Below the pieces are notes generated by a model that did no database searches, was not told where the DNA came from, and saw nothing but the letters and a program-made list of their open reading frames with translations. A DNA stretch of 64,000 nt, from NCBI GenBank assembly GCA_030248195.1, contig JASAND010021521.1, positions 1-64,000 on the forward strand, in the 5' to 3' direction. This stretch comes from Trissonchulus latispiculum (lineage: Eukaryota; Nematoda; Enoplea; Enoplida; Ironidae). The position numbers and the translations under genes are program-made. This document shows, piece by piece, positions 29,045-40,499 of the stretch; positions within the stretch are counted from its first letter, which is position 1; every line of letters starts with the position of its first letter.

Positions 29045-30049
29045 ACCCAATTTTTCGCACTTTGATTGTATCTCACAGAAAAGTATACATTGATCTAAGG
29101 ATTATTTTACACGATATCAAAACGCTATATGTCAGAACTATTTCTGGAAAATTTGGATATATACCATACCTTACCCATAGCAATCAGGGCGAGGTGAAGT
29201 TTGTGTATATGTCACGTCGAGCTTTGGACCGACAACACCAACTTCTGATGGCTCCACAGGACGCTACGCTGCATGGGATTCTTTCAAACTTTTAATTCTT
29301 TTACACTAAACCTAATACTATTAAGTGGCAAAAGACTAGCTAGCTTTTCCTACATCCAACTTTTAGTGAAATTCGTAGCCCCCCCCCAAAGGAATAATCT
29401 TGCGGACGGTTCTTACATTAACTCGTACATATTTTGTTATGTATCTACTATTTACAGAAACTATGGCAGTTCTAGATGTCAAACGCATTCATTTTTCAAA
29501 ATATTGGCAACACTTTGCGGAAGCTGTGATAATTTCGGCCTAATCTTACGGAAAAACAAACAGCAGACAATACTAAAATTCCGCAAAGCCGAAAATTTTT
29601 GATATTTTAATGCCAAAATGTGGTTTTTGGAGCCTGGACTAATCCACTTTTGACCCACCTTTGACCCCGCGGGTCACACGTGTTGACCCACATCCTACCC
29701 GACCCGCGGGTACCCGTGCGTGACCCACTTTCAGCTCTTATTATGCTTGTTCACTGTGGTTGCAAGCCCGTTGTCGTACTAAAGGTAGCAAAATTGAACC
29801 ATTAGTAATGCTAACTTCAATTGATTGTCTAGACAGTTTTGGCTCCGCTCTTGTTTATTCATTCAACAGTTAAGCTTTTGTTGTATCACATTCCACTGTA
29901 GCAATTATTTTGAAGCGACACATCGATGCTGTTGATTTACCTCTAAGACGCCACGTTTTTACTCAACTAATAGAAGAAAATTAAAAATTTTACGTGCACG
30001 GTACTAGGCTCGCTGATTTCGAGTATTGCAAGTTTGTACTACCAAGAGG
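29045..30049. other. no gene supported; CCGCGGGTC-rich patch at about 29645-29735
   Basis: The patch has repeated GACCC/GGGTCA-type units around CGCGGGT and may be one end of a decayed hAT-like element. The open frames at 29062-29602 have no recognisable domain. Confidence 0.5.
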
Positions 30050-30434
30050 CAAGAGTACATAATATGAGAGTGTGACAGCTGGCATAAGCTCTCTGTTATC
30101 AGAGCAAAAACTATGGTCTGTTCGCTAACGGCCTACCCCCTCCTCAAATTGGACCCCAGTGAACACAGAGAATACATCCGCTATGTTTGTGTTCTAAAGT
30201 TCGAAACGGACACAAATTACCCTTACGCACTGCTTGTGTTTTCGACCTTAAGCACATAAACATAGAGCGAGTGAGTGTATCCCCGTTTGGACCCTGTACC
30301 CATATAGAGGCGGAATGAGGGGTAAATTTGGGGAGGGCGTAAGCCGATAGCGAACATAGCGTAGTTTTGGCTCTAGCTGCATAGAGAGTGGTTTCTAAGG
30401 TGCTTGTCACACTCTTATACATTATGTACTCTTG
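30050..30434. mobile_element. 385-bp TIR element, TIR CAAGAGTACATAAT (member 1)
   Basis: CAAGAGTACATAATATGAGAG at left and complement of CAAGAGTACATAATGTATAAG at right; second shared block AGTGTGACA. Flanks do not match, so the TSD is lost or the element was reshaped. Related to 38860-39230 and 46357-46441. Confidence 0.5.
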
Positions 30435-30450
30435 TCACTACTAATTCTTA

Positions 30451-30610
30451 GGGCCTTTTCAAGAAAGGGTAGAGTAGAGTAGAGTAGAGTTAAAATTAAC
30501 TGTTTTAACTCGCTTTAACTCCACTCAAGCTAGAAATTTCCCCGTTTAACTCTTTCATGAAAAGGATCGAGTTAATTTTAACTCTACTCTACCCTTTCTT
30601 GAAAAGACCC
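30451..30610. mobile_element. 160-bp Harbinger-like MITE, TSD TTA
   Basis: TIR GGGCCTTTTCAAGAAAGGGT/GGGTCTTTTCAAGAAAGGGT continuing through AGAGTAGAG...TTAAAATTAACT; TSD TTA (30448-30450, 30611-30613). GGG ends and a TWA target fit PIF/Harbinger. Confidence 0.5.
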
Positions 30611-30760
30611 TTAGTTAGCTTAAACTTCCGCAGCAAAAATATATGAATAAGGCAACTACTGTTTTCTGTAAACGTTAAACTCTAAGAACAGTCACCATTC
30701 ACTTAAGGTGGTGATTCCTTTTGGAGACATCAACTTTGAACCTTTATCACCATAGGTTAA

Positions 30761-31094
30761 CGCGGGGGGGTCTGGGGGTCCAAGTCCCCCCTCAACCCGG
30801 ACTAGGTACAATCCCTGTCGCAGGGACAAGGGGTAACGAAAAAATGGCCAAGGGGTAACCAAAAATAGTCGGAAAAAAATTAGTGTTTACAGTAAAATTT
30901 CAAAACCTTTCCAGCATCGCCGGAATTTTTTAGCTAAAATGTTTAATTTGTCGGGAAAATAGGGCAAAATTTTGAAATTTTTTCCAGAAATTGAAGATTG
31001 TTTGCAAATTTTGCTAAAAAATTGCTAATTTGTTCAAGGTACAAGTCCCCTCAAAATTTTTTTGGGTACAAGCCCCCCAGGACCCGACCCTGTG
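30761..31094. mobile_element. possible TTAA-target element with hairpin core
   Basis: TTAA at 30757-30760 and 31095-31098; ends CGCGGGGG and complement of CACAGGGT are weakly inverted. Contains CCAGCATCGCCGG (30911-30923) and C/G tracts as in the 5-bp-TSD family. Boundaries tentative. Confidence 0.5.
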
Positions 31095-31098
31095 TTAA

Positions 31099-33090
31099 TG
31101 TATGTTTATCACTCATTCATTCCTCAGAATTAAGAAGCCATTTTTATATCAAAATGCAGCTTAACATTTTCTCTTTCTAAGAGTACAGGGAAACCAACTT
31201 TAGTTTTCGGAAATTATTTTACTACATTTTCCAGACTTTTTGCATACTAAAATAAATTTTTCGTGAGGCATCGGATACATCATTCGAATTCACTATCAAA
31301 TACCTGAGGACGCTTTTCTAATCATCACGATATCGCTCTTCGTTATGAAGAAATTAGCTAAAAAGGTATGTGCAACCTGGATTTGCCTACTTTTCTCAAA
31401 TTTGCAAGCGACCACAATTAGCTGGAAGGGGCAACTAAAAAAGGGTTCCGGGGTATTTTTGTGTAAAACCCGTGTAGTAAGTGGCAACCCTGTGGCTTGC
31501 ATAGTAAATGCTCCACAATCGCTGGAAAATATTTCGTCATGTTTTTGCAAAAACTACATTTTTTATGACAACAGCGTACGCGATAGCAGTTGGAAGATTA
31601 TCATGCACGGATAATCGGCCTCGACGAGACCTTCAAATCGACACCCTTTGTTTAAATTTACAGATAGTGTGGCTCAAGAAATGATGGATTATTTGATTTC
31701 TGCAAAAATGACAAGTTTTCACCGCCAAAATAAGAAAAACGGCTATATATCTTACAATACCGAAGAGCTAAAAAGTTGCTTTACAAAGCAAAAATGTACA
31801 AGAGCACAACGAGATGTTTCGAATGAGCATAGTAAGAAAAGAACCATGCAGCTTCTGCTTAACTGTCAGAGGCTAAAACTGCCCTGTACGGAAGTTTTGA
31901 ATTTTTGAAGCGGCATTGCGTGGAGGGTGTTAGAAAGACAAATGAGCTTGAACGTCTTCTAAAATGTCACTACAATTTGGGAACTAATTCAAATCTTAGT
32001 TTCGTTTGTTCTTTCATTATTTTGGAAAGTTTCATCAAATTTCATCTTGATTTGAGCCGTCAAACAACAACCGTCAACCAAAGAATCACCACCTTAGGTG
32101 CTGGTTTCCTTTCGGGTATTTTTGATCCATACGGCTTTAATCCTTTACGTAAATAGCTAAAACTTGCGAAATAACCTATTTACGTGCTCTTTCACATTCT
32201 GGAACCAGTCCCGAATTTTTAGGCCAAAAGATAAGAAAGTTTTGGTTTTTGGCTTTAGCTTTCTAGTAGGTAAACCAGACACCGGATTGGTTGTTATGGC
32301 TAGAAAGAGGACACAAAAATGAACATTTTTGCTTTTACAACCTTTGAGCTATCTCCAGTGGTTAAGTCAGTATAAGCAAAAAACCATGTTGAGGGTCGAA
32401 AATGGCCATTTTCGAGGAAATCAGTTTTTTCAAAATTCTGCCAAACCTTACGAACAATTTTCGTCCATCTATACTCAATCGATAAATCGACCAAATGCAC
32501 ATTTTATGAATCCCTACTAGCCGGACTTTATTGCCTTCAGCTAGAGATTTGACCGGAAAATCATTTTGGCAAAACTGCGGTTATTTTGTTTTAAACAGAT
32601 TTCTCAAAAACTACTCAACAGATTCCGGAGATTTTCGCCAGAATGGAAATTCCTACTATTGAGGAGGGACGTGTTTCTTGGTTTTGGCTAAAACATTCCC
32701 TGTTTCGAGAAAATTTAGTGCAAAGCTTAAAAATTTAGTGTCTCCGTGCATTTTGTGAATTTTCTCAAACATTAAGTGACAGAACGAAACCCAAAAAAAC
32801 GTCCCTCGGCCCATATGTCCTCTGTATGATAGCGCATAAAGAAATTTTGACTGGTTCCGCATTTTTGAAAAATCGATGTTCGAAAATTTTTGGTCTATAT
32901 TTAGCAGTTATGTCTGAAAAATTTTGCTATTTTTTGCTAAGTTTGCTAGTTTTGTAAACTCATGTGAATGTACAGATTATAGGTTTTAAAACGTTGTATC
33001 AAGCTCTTTCTAACTCCTAAAATTGCAAAAGTTATAACGTTTCGAAAAATCACCACAAAAGCACTGCACAAAAGGATACCAGCACCTTAA
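31099..33090. other. no recognisable gene; contains inverted copy of the 24904-25530 repeat
   Basis: Three short adjacent frames (31345-32156, + strand) lack a recognisable domain and change frame repeatedly; they could be a decayed transposon gene. 32290-32900 is the inverted copy of the intron-11 repeat. Confidence 0.5.
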
Positions 33091-33567
33091 CCCTTAAATG
33101 CATAACCTGGGTCAAATTGACCCACACCCTTGTTTAAACAGCTGTGTACCGCGTAGAATGGCTTGTTGTCCGACGACTTCTTGTGACATCTCACAAAATT
33201 CTCTGATACAACTAAAAACCAAGTCAAAGTCGCAAGAAAATTCCTGCTTCTGGACAGAAGAAATTCTTTTCAATTATTTTTCCCTGGGTCAATTTGACCC
33301 AGGTCATGAAATTCACAAAGCAACACTCAGATTTGACTATTGGGTAACAGGTAGCAGCGTTTTCTTGCATCATTGAAAAATTGTTTGTCAGCTGCTATTA
33401 TACAATAGGATAGTAATTATCAGTTTTCCTGCCAATTACCAAGCTATTCTGAGGCTTTTATTAGCACTGTTTCAAAATAGTATGCTTCCAGAAGCTAAAA
33501 TTAGTGTTGGGTCAAATTGACCCAGGTTATGCGTTAACGTCGGTAAAATAGCTTATGCATTTAAGGG
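33091..33567. mobile_element. 477-bp piggyBac-like MITE, TIR CCCTTAAATGCATAA, TSD TTAA
   Basis: TIR CCCTTAAATGCATAA/TTATGCATTTAAGGG with one added gap near the right end, flanked by TTAA (33087-33090, 33568-33571): target and CCC ends fit piggyBac. Three palindromes GGGTCA-NNN-TGACCC lie at 33109-33123, 33286-33300 and 33509-33523. No transposase. Confidence 0.5.
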
Positions 33568-34056
33568 TTAAGCCAGATACTTCGACGAGGTGACTGAAAC
33601 GGCGAAGCACAATAAAGCCACGACTAAGTATAAACGACCGACTTCTGACGAGCACGATTAAAACTGCTTATTCCTATTACAACCGATTGCAGCATCTTTA
33701 GAAAACTGGCGGTTACCTATACATTCAACTGAACTTTCCAATGAAGTAACAGTTTTAAAGCTATACGGCCAAAAATTGTAGTTGCAAATTGTTTTATGAT
33801 CAGTGATTAATTGCCAGTTAATTTATTGGTCTAAATCTCATCTCTTGTGGTAATAGAATCCCTGCAAACTAACATAACGGCAACATTGCTTATTTGTCAA
33901 CGCAATTATGGCCGATGTTAGGTTGGATTGCAAGTTTGCTCAAATTTGATTTAATATATTTGACGATAATTTGATCGTGTGAACCACCCTTTAGAGCACT
34001 AATTTATTTTCTGTGGGATTAGGAATACATAGCAGCCAAGATTAACACTTGTTGTG

Positions 34057-36502
34057 TTATGTCAAATTAACGTGTGTAAGCGGACCCTCCAGAGATCTTA
34101 ACGGGGGAGGTCCCAATTACATGTACAAGTTTGTAAAACGTCTAGCTGATTGGTTGATTTTTAACTACCGTATGCCGTATCAACCAATCAGCGAAGAGCT
34201 AAACGCTTTTACAAACTTGTACGTGTAATTGGGACCCCCCTTGAGATTAGTGCTCGGACCGGTTCCGATTTTTGAAACCGGTTCCGGTTCCGGTTCCGGT
34301 TCTAGCTTCCGGTTCCGGTTCCAATTGAGATTTTTGTAAAAAGGCTATAATTCAATTTTTTAGTTTTTTATATAAATTGGACCAAAACCTTATGAGCCAA
34401 CGTTGTTATATGCTCAACGATATTAATTTACATGTAAAATAGTAATTAATTTTTATTCCAGTTTTAATATATAGTGTTAAAATGTGTTAAAAGTGTAATG
34501 AATGTGTAAACAATTTCAATCCTAAACTCATTTCCTGTGTCCCATGGTAATAGTTTGTTCAACTGTCACTAAGTATAGAATTTACGCATTCACAGCATGT
34601 CACTGCCACTAATTTGCTGGTCCTCTCCTGACTTATTTTGCTTGACAGGACATATACACTGGAATCCTATTTCTTGACATTTGGCGGTACATTGTAGCTG
34701 TAAGAAGTGGAAAAATGTAAAAATTTGGAAACAGTGAAGAATTCATATGTTTGTTTGTCTACGACTGTCTACTAAGAGAAAATTGAAACTGAATTGAAAA
34801 ATTAGTGGCTTTGTAAACAAGAAAGAATAGAACAAAGTAAGGTCTTTGCGACTTTGCCTTGATCGAAAAATAGTAAGAAAATGCGGGGGTCTGGGGGCGG
34901 CAGCCCCCAGCTAAAAGCTAGAGCTTTTTTTAAATTTGAAGAACTTTCGACGTTTTTAGGGCACTTTATGGTTAGCGGAAGTATAATTTGACTGTGCATT
35001 TAAGTGTGCATTATTAAATTCAAGTGTGCAGCTTGGAAAAAATGTGCATGTGCACAATAAAATGCACATGAGACAGACCTTGCTACAAGTAAACAATTAT
35101 TATTATAGGAGAGGAACCAAAGATGAGTCACCCCCCCAAAGTGCGTCACCAAGTCATGTGAAGACGTTTCCTGCGCAAAATGTGAAAAATTATGTCATGA
35201 TATTTATATCAACTGATAGCTCGTGATGTCAGCTATCCAATGACACAAAAGTCACCGATGTCACGTGCTCACACTCTGAATTATAGCTGCAAGAATTAAA
35301 CATACTTTTTGCAACTTCTCATGTCCAGCAATTTTGGCGCAATGTCCAATTTATAGTTAATTGAGTTTTAAAAACTTATTACTTGACGGATTTCGAATAT
35401 TTAAGCTTCTGTGAATAGCTGACAATTAGTTTATTTACATAAAATAAAAAATTGAAAAAATTTCTCAGGTTTAGAAAACCCAGACAAGTTTTTTAGAGTA
35501 CACGATGTAGCCTAAAGTGCGTGTTTGTCAATTTTGTGTTAGTTACCAAATACAAAACTTATTCCCAGTTTTCGGATGCTCACACGAACATTTTCAATCA
35601 GGAAAATTTGTCATTTCTGGAGAAAAATCAACAGTGCTTGAGTTAAGCCCCTAAAACCGTAAAAAGTTCAAATCTTCACAGCTTCTTCTGTACCTAATAT
35701 TTTGCAAAGAAATTAGGTTTATAGGTTATTTTTACTGCGTTCTTTTACTGTAGCAACATAAAAACAATATTTACGTGGTAAATTTTGTTGTTAAATGCTG
35801 ATGACGCAGTTTTTGGACTCCCCCGACGCGGCGACGCACATTAAGAGACGTCTCCTAAACTGCGTCAACATCAAATTTAAACTGTAAAATAATTCGTAAC
35901 TTTTACAATTTGGCTTGAATTTGGTTCAGACTGCTAGAATTCCTAAAGTATATGTAAAATAACAACCATAAAAAGTTTTACTTTATACAGTTTAAGATTG
36001 CGCTAGCTAGAAAATTATGACCCCGAAATGTGAAATCTGTTCCAAAAAGGTGACGCATCGTTGGGTCGTCTCCTATAATGCTTCAAAGTTAGTTACTCCA
36101 AAAATGAATCATCAGCTCAAAAGTAATTGCAAAAAAGGTTAAAACTCTTACTTGTTAAAAAATAATGCCGCATAATAGGTTTCGGAAAACTTTCAGAAGA
36201 CTACATTCAAAAGCTAGAGAAATTTTCAGAATTTCCAGACGAAAGTGTTATTTAAAAGCTAGAGAAATTTTGAAATTTGCAGGCGAAAACTTAATTTTTG
36301 GATACATTTTTCAAATCATCTGAGACAAATTACACTGGAACTGGTCCGGTTCCAAATGCTACCGGTTCCGGTTCCGGTTCTAAAAGTCCTTCCGGTTCCG
36401 GTTCCGGTTCCGGTTCCGGTTCTACAGGTTCCAGTGGAACCGTTCCGAGCACTACTTGAGATCTCGTGGGTGGGTCTTCTTATACAAGTTAATTTGACAT
36501 AA
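34057..36502. mobile_element. 231-bp palindromic MITE split by a later hAT insertion
   Basis: TTATGTCAAATTAAC at 34057 pairs with GTTAATTTGACATAA ending 36502. The inner arms (GTCCCAATTACA..., 34115-34245) lie left of the hAT-like element 34248-36454, the outer right arm (GAGATCTCGTGGGTGGGTC...) lies right of it. Removing the hAT and one TSD restores one continuous foldback of about 231 bp. TSD possibly TA. Confidence 0.5.
34248..36454. mobile_element. 2.2-kb hAT-like element with GGTTCC arrays, TSD CTTGAGAT
   Basis: TIR TAGTGCTCGGA and perfect TSD CTTGAGAT (34240-34247, 36455-36462). Both subterminal regions are arrays of CCGGTTCCGGTTCC. The interior has no recognisable transposase; around 34884-34930 it contains a block shared with 10143-10190. 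Confidence 0.5.
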
Positions 36503-38026
36503 GGTGGGCGATTAGCCAATCTGATGCGTTTTAGTTCAAAAGCATACAAACATATTATCGTTAACAACGGTAGTGGTACCCCACCCCAATATTTCGGCCT
36601 TAATGTGACAAGCATATTGCAAGCTTAAAACACTAGAAATCTCGCCGGAATTCTTTCCCACAAATTATTCTATAGCAAAACTCTATAAACTCGTAGTATA
36701 TATAATTTTCTAATCTGCCTGCGTAGTGCGAAGGATATTTAATAAATATAAGTTAAGCTAAAGTTAAATTAGATTAAAGTATTAAAGTATAAGTTAAATT
36801 AATTTAATAGTTTAATTAATTAATTTTATCGATTTGATTAAATTAAATTAAATTTAATTTAATTTAATTTAATTTAAATAAATTAAAAATATTTCAAAAT
36901 AAATTAAAAATTAAACAGAAATTAAAATAATTAAGTCTTAAATTAGGATAAATAAAAAATTCGAGATGAATTAGATTAGACCCTATACGAATACATCGTT
37001 GCTGAAATAGCTAAAATAGCATTATTGCAGTCAAGCAACACATTTATCGATTACTGCAAATTTGGTTAATGTTACGTTAGGCTGAGTTAGCGCTACAGTT
37101 TTTAGCTGGTTCCTTAAATTCGTCTGATATCAGTTATTGCAGTTTACATTACTTATCAATATCGTTTTTACCAATTATATCAATATCAATTGCCTATTGT
37201 GATTTTAATTTGCTTTAGTGGATATTTAAATGTATGTTTTTGACAATTTAAATGCGGAGTTTACCTAATTTTTAGCTTTAAGTAGACAATCCATTTTTAT
37301 GTTTGGTCGTGTTAGAAGGGGATGTATGTGTATTGTGTTACATAGTTGTTATGTTTTGCATTGTGATACAGAAATCTCTGGAATGATTGGCCCTTCAATT
37401 ATTCAAGATTCATTTCGCAACATTTTTTCATTGACATCGTTAAATATCAAAAATATTCTCTAGCAAAGTAACCACTAACGTACGTAAATTTTGTTTGTTA
37501 TGTCGTTAATACTGTCGGGGCCGTTTTAATGTTATGATTTTTATACCGCCGGAGGCGGTATACTTGTAATGGGTTGACCCATCTGAATTCATATGTTTTG
37601 CATGTAAATTGCTTGGCGCGGAAGATTTCCGTCCTATCTTCAACACATGTCCCTGTTACGCAGGTTTTTTTGCCCAACAATTTTTCTATGATTTTGCAAT
37701 TTTTAGAGCATCATTACATTCAATTTAGTTAATTTTCAACGCCCTGTAAATTGTTTTGCACAAGATCACTCTCTGCCTTTTCTCATATTACCGAAACTCG
37801 GGCGTTATTTGCCTGTCACTTCATTGGCAGAGGTTTAACAGATCAATAAATACCTAAAACCGATGTTACAATTTTCGTGTGCAAAGACTGATTTTGCGTT
37901 TGCACTGTATTTATTTCATTAGTGTTTGCTTTGCTTCAGAATTTAGATAAAATAAATTGTTTAAAATAAACATATAGATAAATGGTAACTTTCTCTCTCG
38001 CGGGTTACTCGATAAAATCGCTATAG
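36503..38026. other. no gene; TTTAATTTAA low-complexity tract 36720-36960
   Basis: 36720-36960 is nearly pure A/T made of AATTTAATTT units. ACCGCCGGAGGCGGT at about 37547-37561 is a small perfect GC hairpin. Nothing else recognisable. Confidence 0.5.
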
Positions 38027-38095
38027 TCAGAGTAGTGTAGTGGCTAGGGTGTCCACTTGGCACTGTTCCGGACACAGATCGAATCCTTCTTCCGG
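38027..38095 (+). repeat. tRNA-like SINE head
   Basis: A-box region TAGTGTAGTGGCTAGGGTG and B box AGATCGAATCC at normal spacing, ending TTCTTCCGG; stems are imperfect. Likely a SINE head or tRNA pseudogene. Confidence 0.5.
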
Positions 38096-38489
38096 TATAA
38101 TTTTAGTTTCACAATTGGCAGTGGCAAATGGCAATAAAATACTCCCATTCTTTTGTCTCAGAAACGGTAAATTACGGGGAGTTGAAACTAGTCAAAAGCT
38201 AACGTCACCGTACACTAGAACAGTATGATGAAAACAAACAAAACGTTGAACACATAAATCCCAAACTCTAGGGCGGTATTATTCCCCTTTTAAGGGGTAA
38301 CTTGTTATTTTGCTATCCTAAGAAACGCAGACTAACGGGCCAGAATAATAATAATACTAGTAAATGTATAATACAGAATAATACAGTAAATGTGGAAAAA
38401 TAAGTTTATTGCTACAAACTGGAAAACATAACCACAAATATTTCTGGTCTAGCTTCTCTTAAACTTTTGAGCAATAAATGATGCTTGTC

Positions 38490-38600
38490 TCAAATCGATT
38501 GGCGTTCTGAATGGGCCAACGCTTTGGTTCGAACCCACAACCTTCAGCTTCATGCCCATTTTCCTGTCGTCTACAATACCGGCGTGGATCTTGAATGAAA
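38490..38600 (-). repeat. tRNA-like SINE head, minus strand
   Basis: On the minus strand GTGGGTTCGAACC (B box, about 38527) follows GTAGACGACAGGAAAATGGG. No convincing full cloverleaf. Confidence 0.5.
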
Positions 38601-38859
38601 AAGTTCCTATCTAAACTAAAGTGACATAGAAAATCCGGGTACCCGAAAATCCGTATATACACTACAGCGTTCAGAGCTTCTGAGTTATATATGGGTCCAT
38701 GTCAAGATAAAAGTTAGAACCCCCATCAGAAAAAAGGAGGTTCTCAAATTTTTCATGCGTTTGTATACAGGACTTTGATTTGCATGTGACTACGTTGCGG
38801 GTCCTTTTCTTCAACAGGCACTTCAGCAGACAAGATATGTTTATACCTATACCTAATAT

Positions 38860-39230
38860 CAAGAGTACATAATACATAAGAGTGTGACAGCTGGCAGGCT
38901 CTATGCTATCAGCTCTCGAGCCATGCTCTGCACGCTAACGGCCCACCCTCCCCTCGCAATTGCGTACCTAGTGGACCCCCCCCGCAAATGTGACCTATCA
39001 CTTTTCAATGTCGTATGATTGGTCACATTTGCGGGGGGGGGCCCAATAATGGAATATTGCAGCAGCGAGTGAGCATACGCAATTGCGTACTAGGTACTGA
39101 TTTGCGGGGGGGGTCCACTAGGTACGCAATTGCGGGGGGGGGGGTGGGCCGTTAGCGCGCAGGGCATGGCTCTCGAGCTGATTACATAAAGTGTGACGCT
39201 TGTCACACTCCTATGTATTATGTACTCTTG
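38860..39230. mobile_element. 371-bp TIR element, TIR CAAGAGTACATAATACATA, 7-bp TSD CTAATAT (member 2)
   Basis: Near-perfect TIR CAAGAGTACATAATACATA(A/G)GAGTGTGACA, TSD CTAATAT (38853-38859, 39231-39237). Second inverted block GGCCCACC/GGTGGGCC and repeated GCAATTGCG with poly-C/G tracts inside. No coding capacity. Confidence 0.5.
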
Positions 39231-39750
39231 CTAATATGTATTTTGTATCTCAAAATTAGTCCTTTTAGGCAGGTTTTGATTCTGGGGGATAAAGTTTAAT
39301 TGGGGTTCTGGGGGGATAAAGTTCAATTGATCCTGTTTATGATATGTATGTATGTCAAAATATGTCAGTCATCAGATCTGTAGCATAGAGCCGGGGTCGC
39401 GTACTGGAAGGGGGGGTCTCTTGGCTTTTCTCATAAATTTAGTCTGAATTTGTGTGTATCCAATAGGTATCCACAATATGGGAATCAATCGAAAGTTGAC
39501 GACAAGAAGAACAAATTCGTCCTAGATCAAAGTCCTGACAACGCACACATTTTCGGTACAGCCAGACTCCAGAACCCTCAGAACATCCAGCAAATATTTA
39601 AATCAGACAGTAGAGTATATATCAAGTTTCTTGAAAAAATTCAGAATCCCCAAGAGCCCCAAGAACTCCCATCAAAAATTTGAAACTAAATATATGAACT
39701 TACGGATCATTTCTCTTCGAATAGTTAAGAACAACCAAGAGCCCCAAGAA

Positions 39751-40136
39751 CACAGGTGGACAAGGGGGGGGAAAGGGGGGGGAAATTTCCCCCCCCTCGG
39801 CGAAGTCGCCCACAAGGGGTCGCGAAATTGCTCCCACAAGGGGTAAGAAAATTGGCCACAAGGGGTCAGAAAATTGCCCAAAAATTAGGTTCTACGACTA
39901 AAATTTCCAAAAATTTTCCGGCTTCGCCGGAATTTTTCACTTAAAATTACTATTTTTAGCTAAAAAACGTCGAAAAAACGCGTTTTGGCTAAAAAATCGC
40001 TGTTTTTTGTTAAAAAATGGCAAAAATCGCTTAAAAATCGCTTTATAAAGTACCCCTAAGAAAAATCGCTCTCACAAGGGGTACCCAAATTTGCTTCCAC
40101 AAGGGTCAGTGAAATTTGACCTCCCGTTCAGGTATG
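39751..40136. mobile_element. 386-bp hAT-like MITE, ends CACAGGTGGAC/TTCAGGTATG, TSD CCCAAGAA
   Basis: Perfect TSD CCCAAGAA (39743-39750, 40137-40144). Short TIR CACAGGTG versus CATACCTG. Repeated CACAAGGGGT units, G/C tracts and a CCGGCTTCGCCGG hairpin (39918-39930). Full-length relative of 59381-59692. Confidence 0.5.
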
Positions 40137-40343
40137 CCCAAGAACCCCCATTAAATGAAACTAAACATACATAGTTATAGATCAAATCTCTGCAAAAAAT
40201 TAAGAACCCCAGAACCCAAAGAATCTCCATGAAAATAAAAGCTCCAAGAAAAGCAAGTGGTCGATCAGAACGCATCAAAAAGGTGACTATTATCGTGACA
40301 TCGGCCCATATGTGTAGGGTAGACTTACGTTTCGTTCGATTGT

Positions 40344-40415
40344 GTCTGAGTGGCTCAATCGGTAGAGCGTTGGCCTAAACCGCCAAAGGTTGTGGATTTG
40401 ATCCCCGTCTCAGAC
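40344..40415 (+). tRNA. tRNA-like sequence, anticodon AAA, probably a SINE head or pseudogene
   Basis: 72 nt fold well: acceptor GTCTGAG/CTCAGAC perfect, D stem GCTC/GAGC, anticodon stem TTGGC/GCCAA with loop CTAAACC (AAA, position 37 C). The T stem is poor (about four pairs, two of them wobble) and the B box reads GGATTTGATCC, not GGTTCGA. A Phe tRNA would normally have GAA. A transcribed-looking tail with GTCGGAGGTGCTGTAGTGAC follows to about 40500, which favours a SINE. Confidence 0.5.
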
Positions 40416-40499
40416 CCGAATTTTTCGGGTCGGAGGTGCTGTAGTGACATCTTTGTTTCGTCCGTTCTTTCAGTTGTGTATGCCGAAAGGTCCTGTCAC

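Larger units (their letters stand above)
38685..40290 (-). repeat. dispersed repeat, inverted copy of 57890-58465, with two younger insertions
   Basis: Colinear inverted matches: AGAACCCCCATCAGAAAA (38718), CTCATAAATTTAGTCTGAAT (39430), TATCCACAATATGGG (39468), then several units containing AAGAACCCC / GATCAAATCTCT / AACTAAA. The elements 38860-39230 and 39751-40136 interrupt it, while the copy at 57890-58465 lacks them. Confidence 0.5.

Noticed and set aside
31345..32156. Three consecutive frames as a transposase gene
   Set aside because: No catalytic motif or zinc finger could be recognised, and the frame changes repeatedly.
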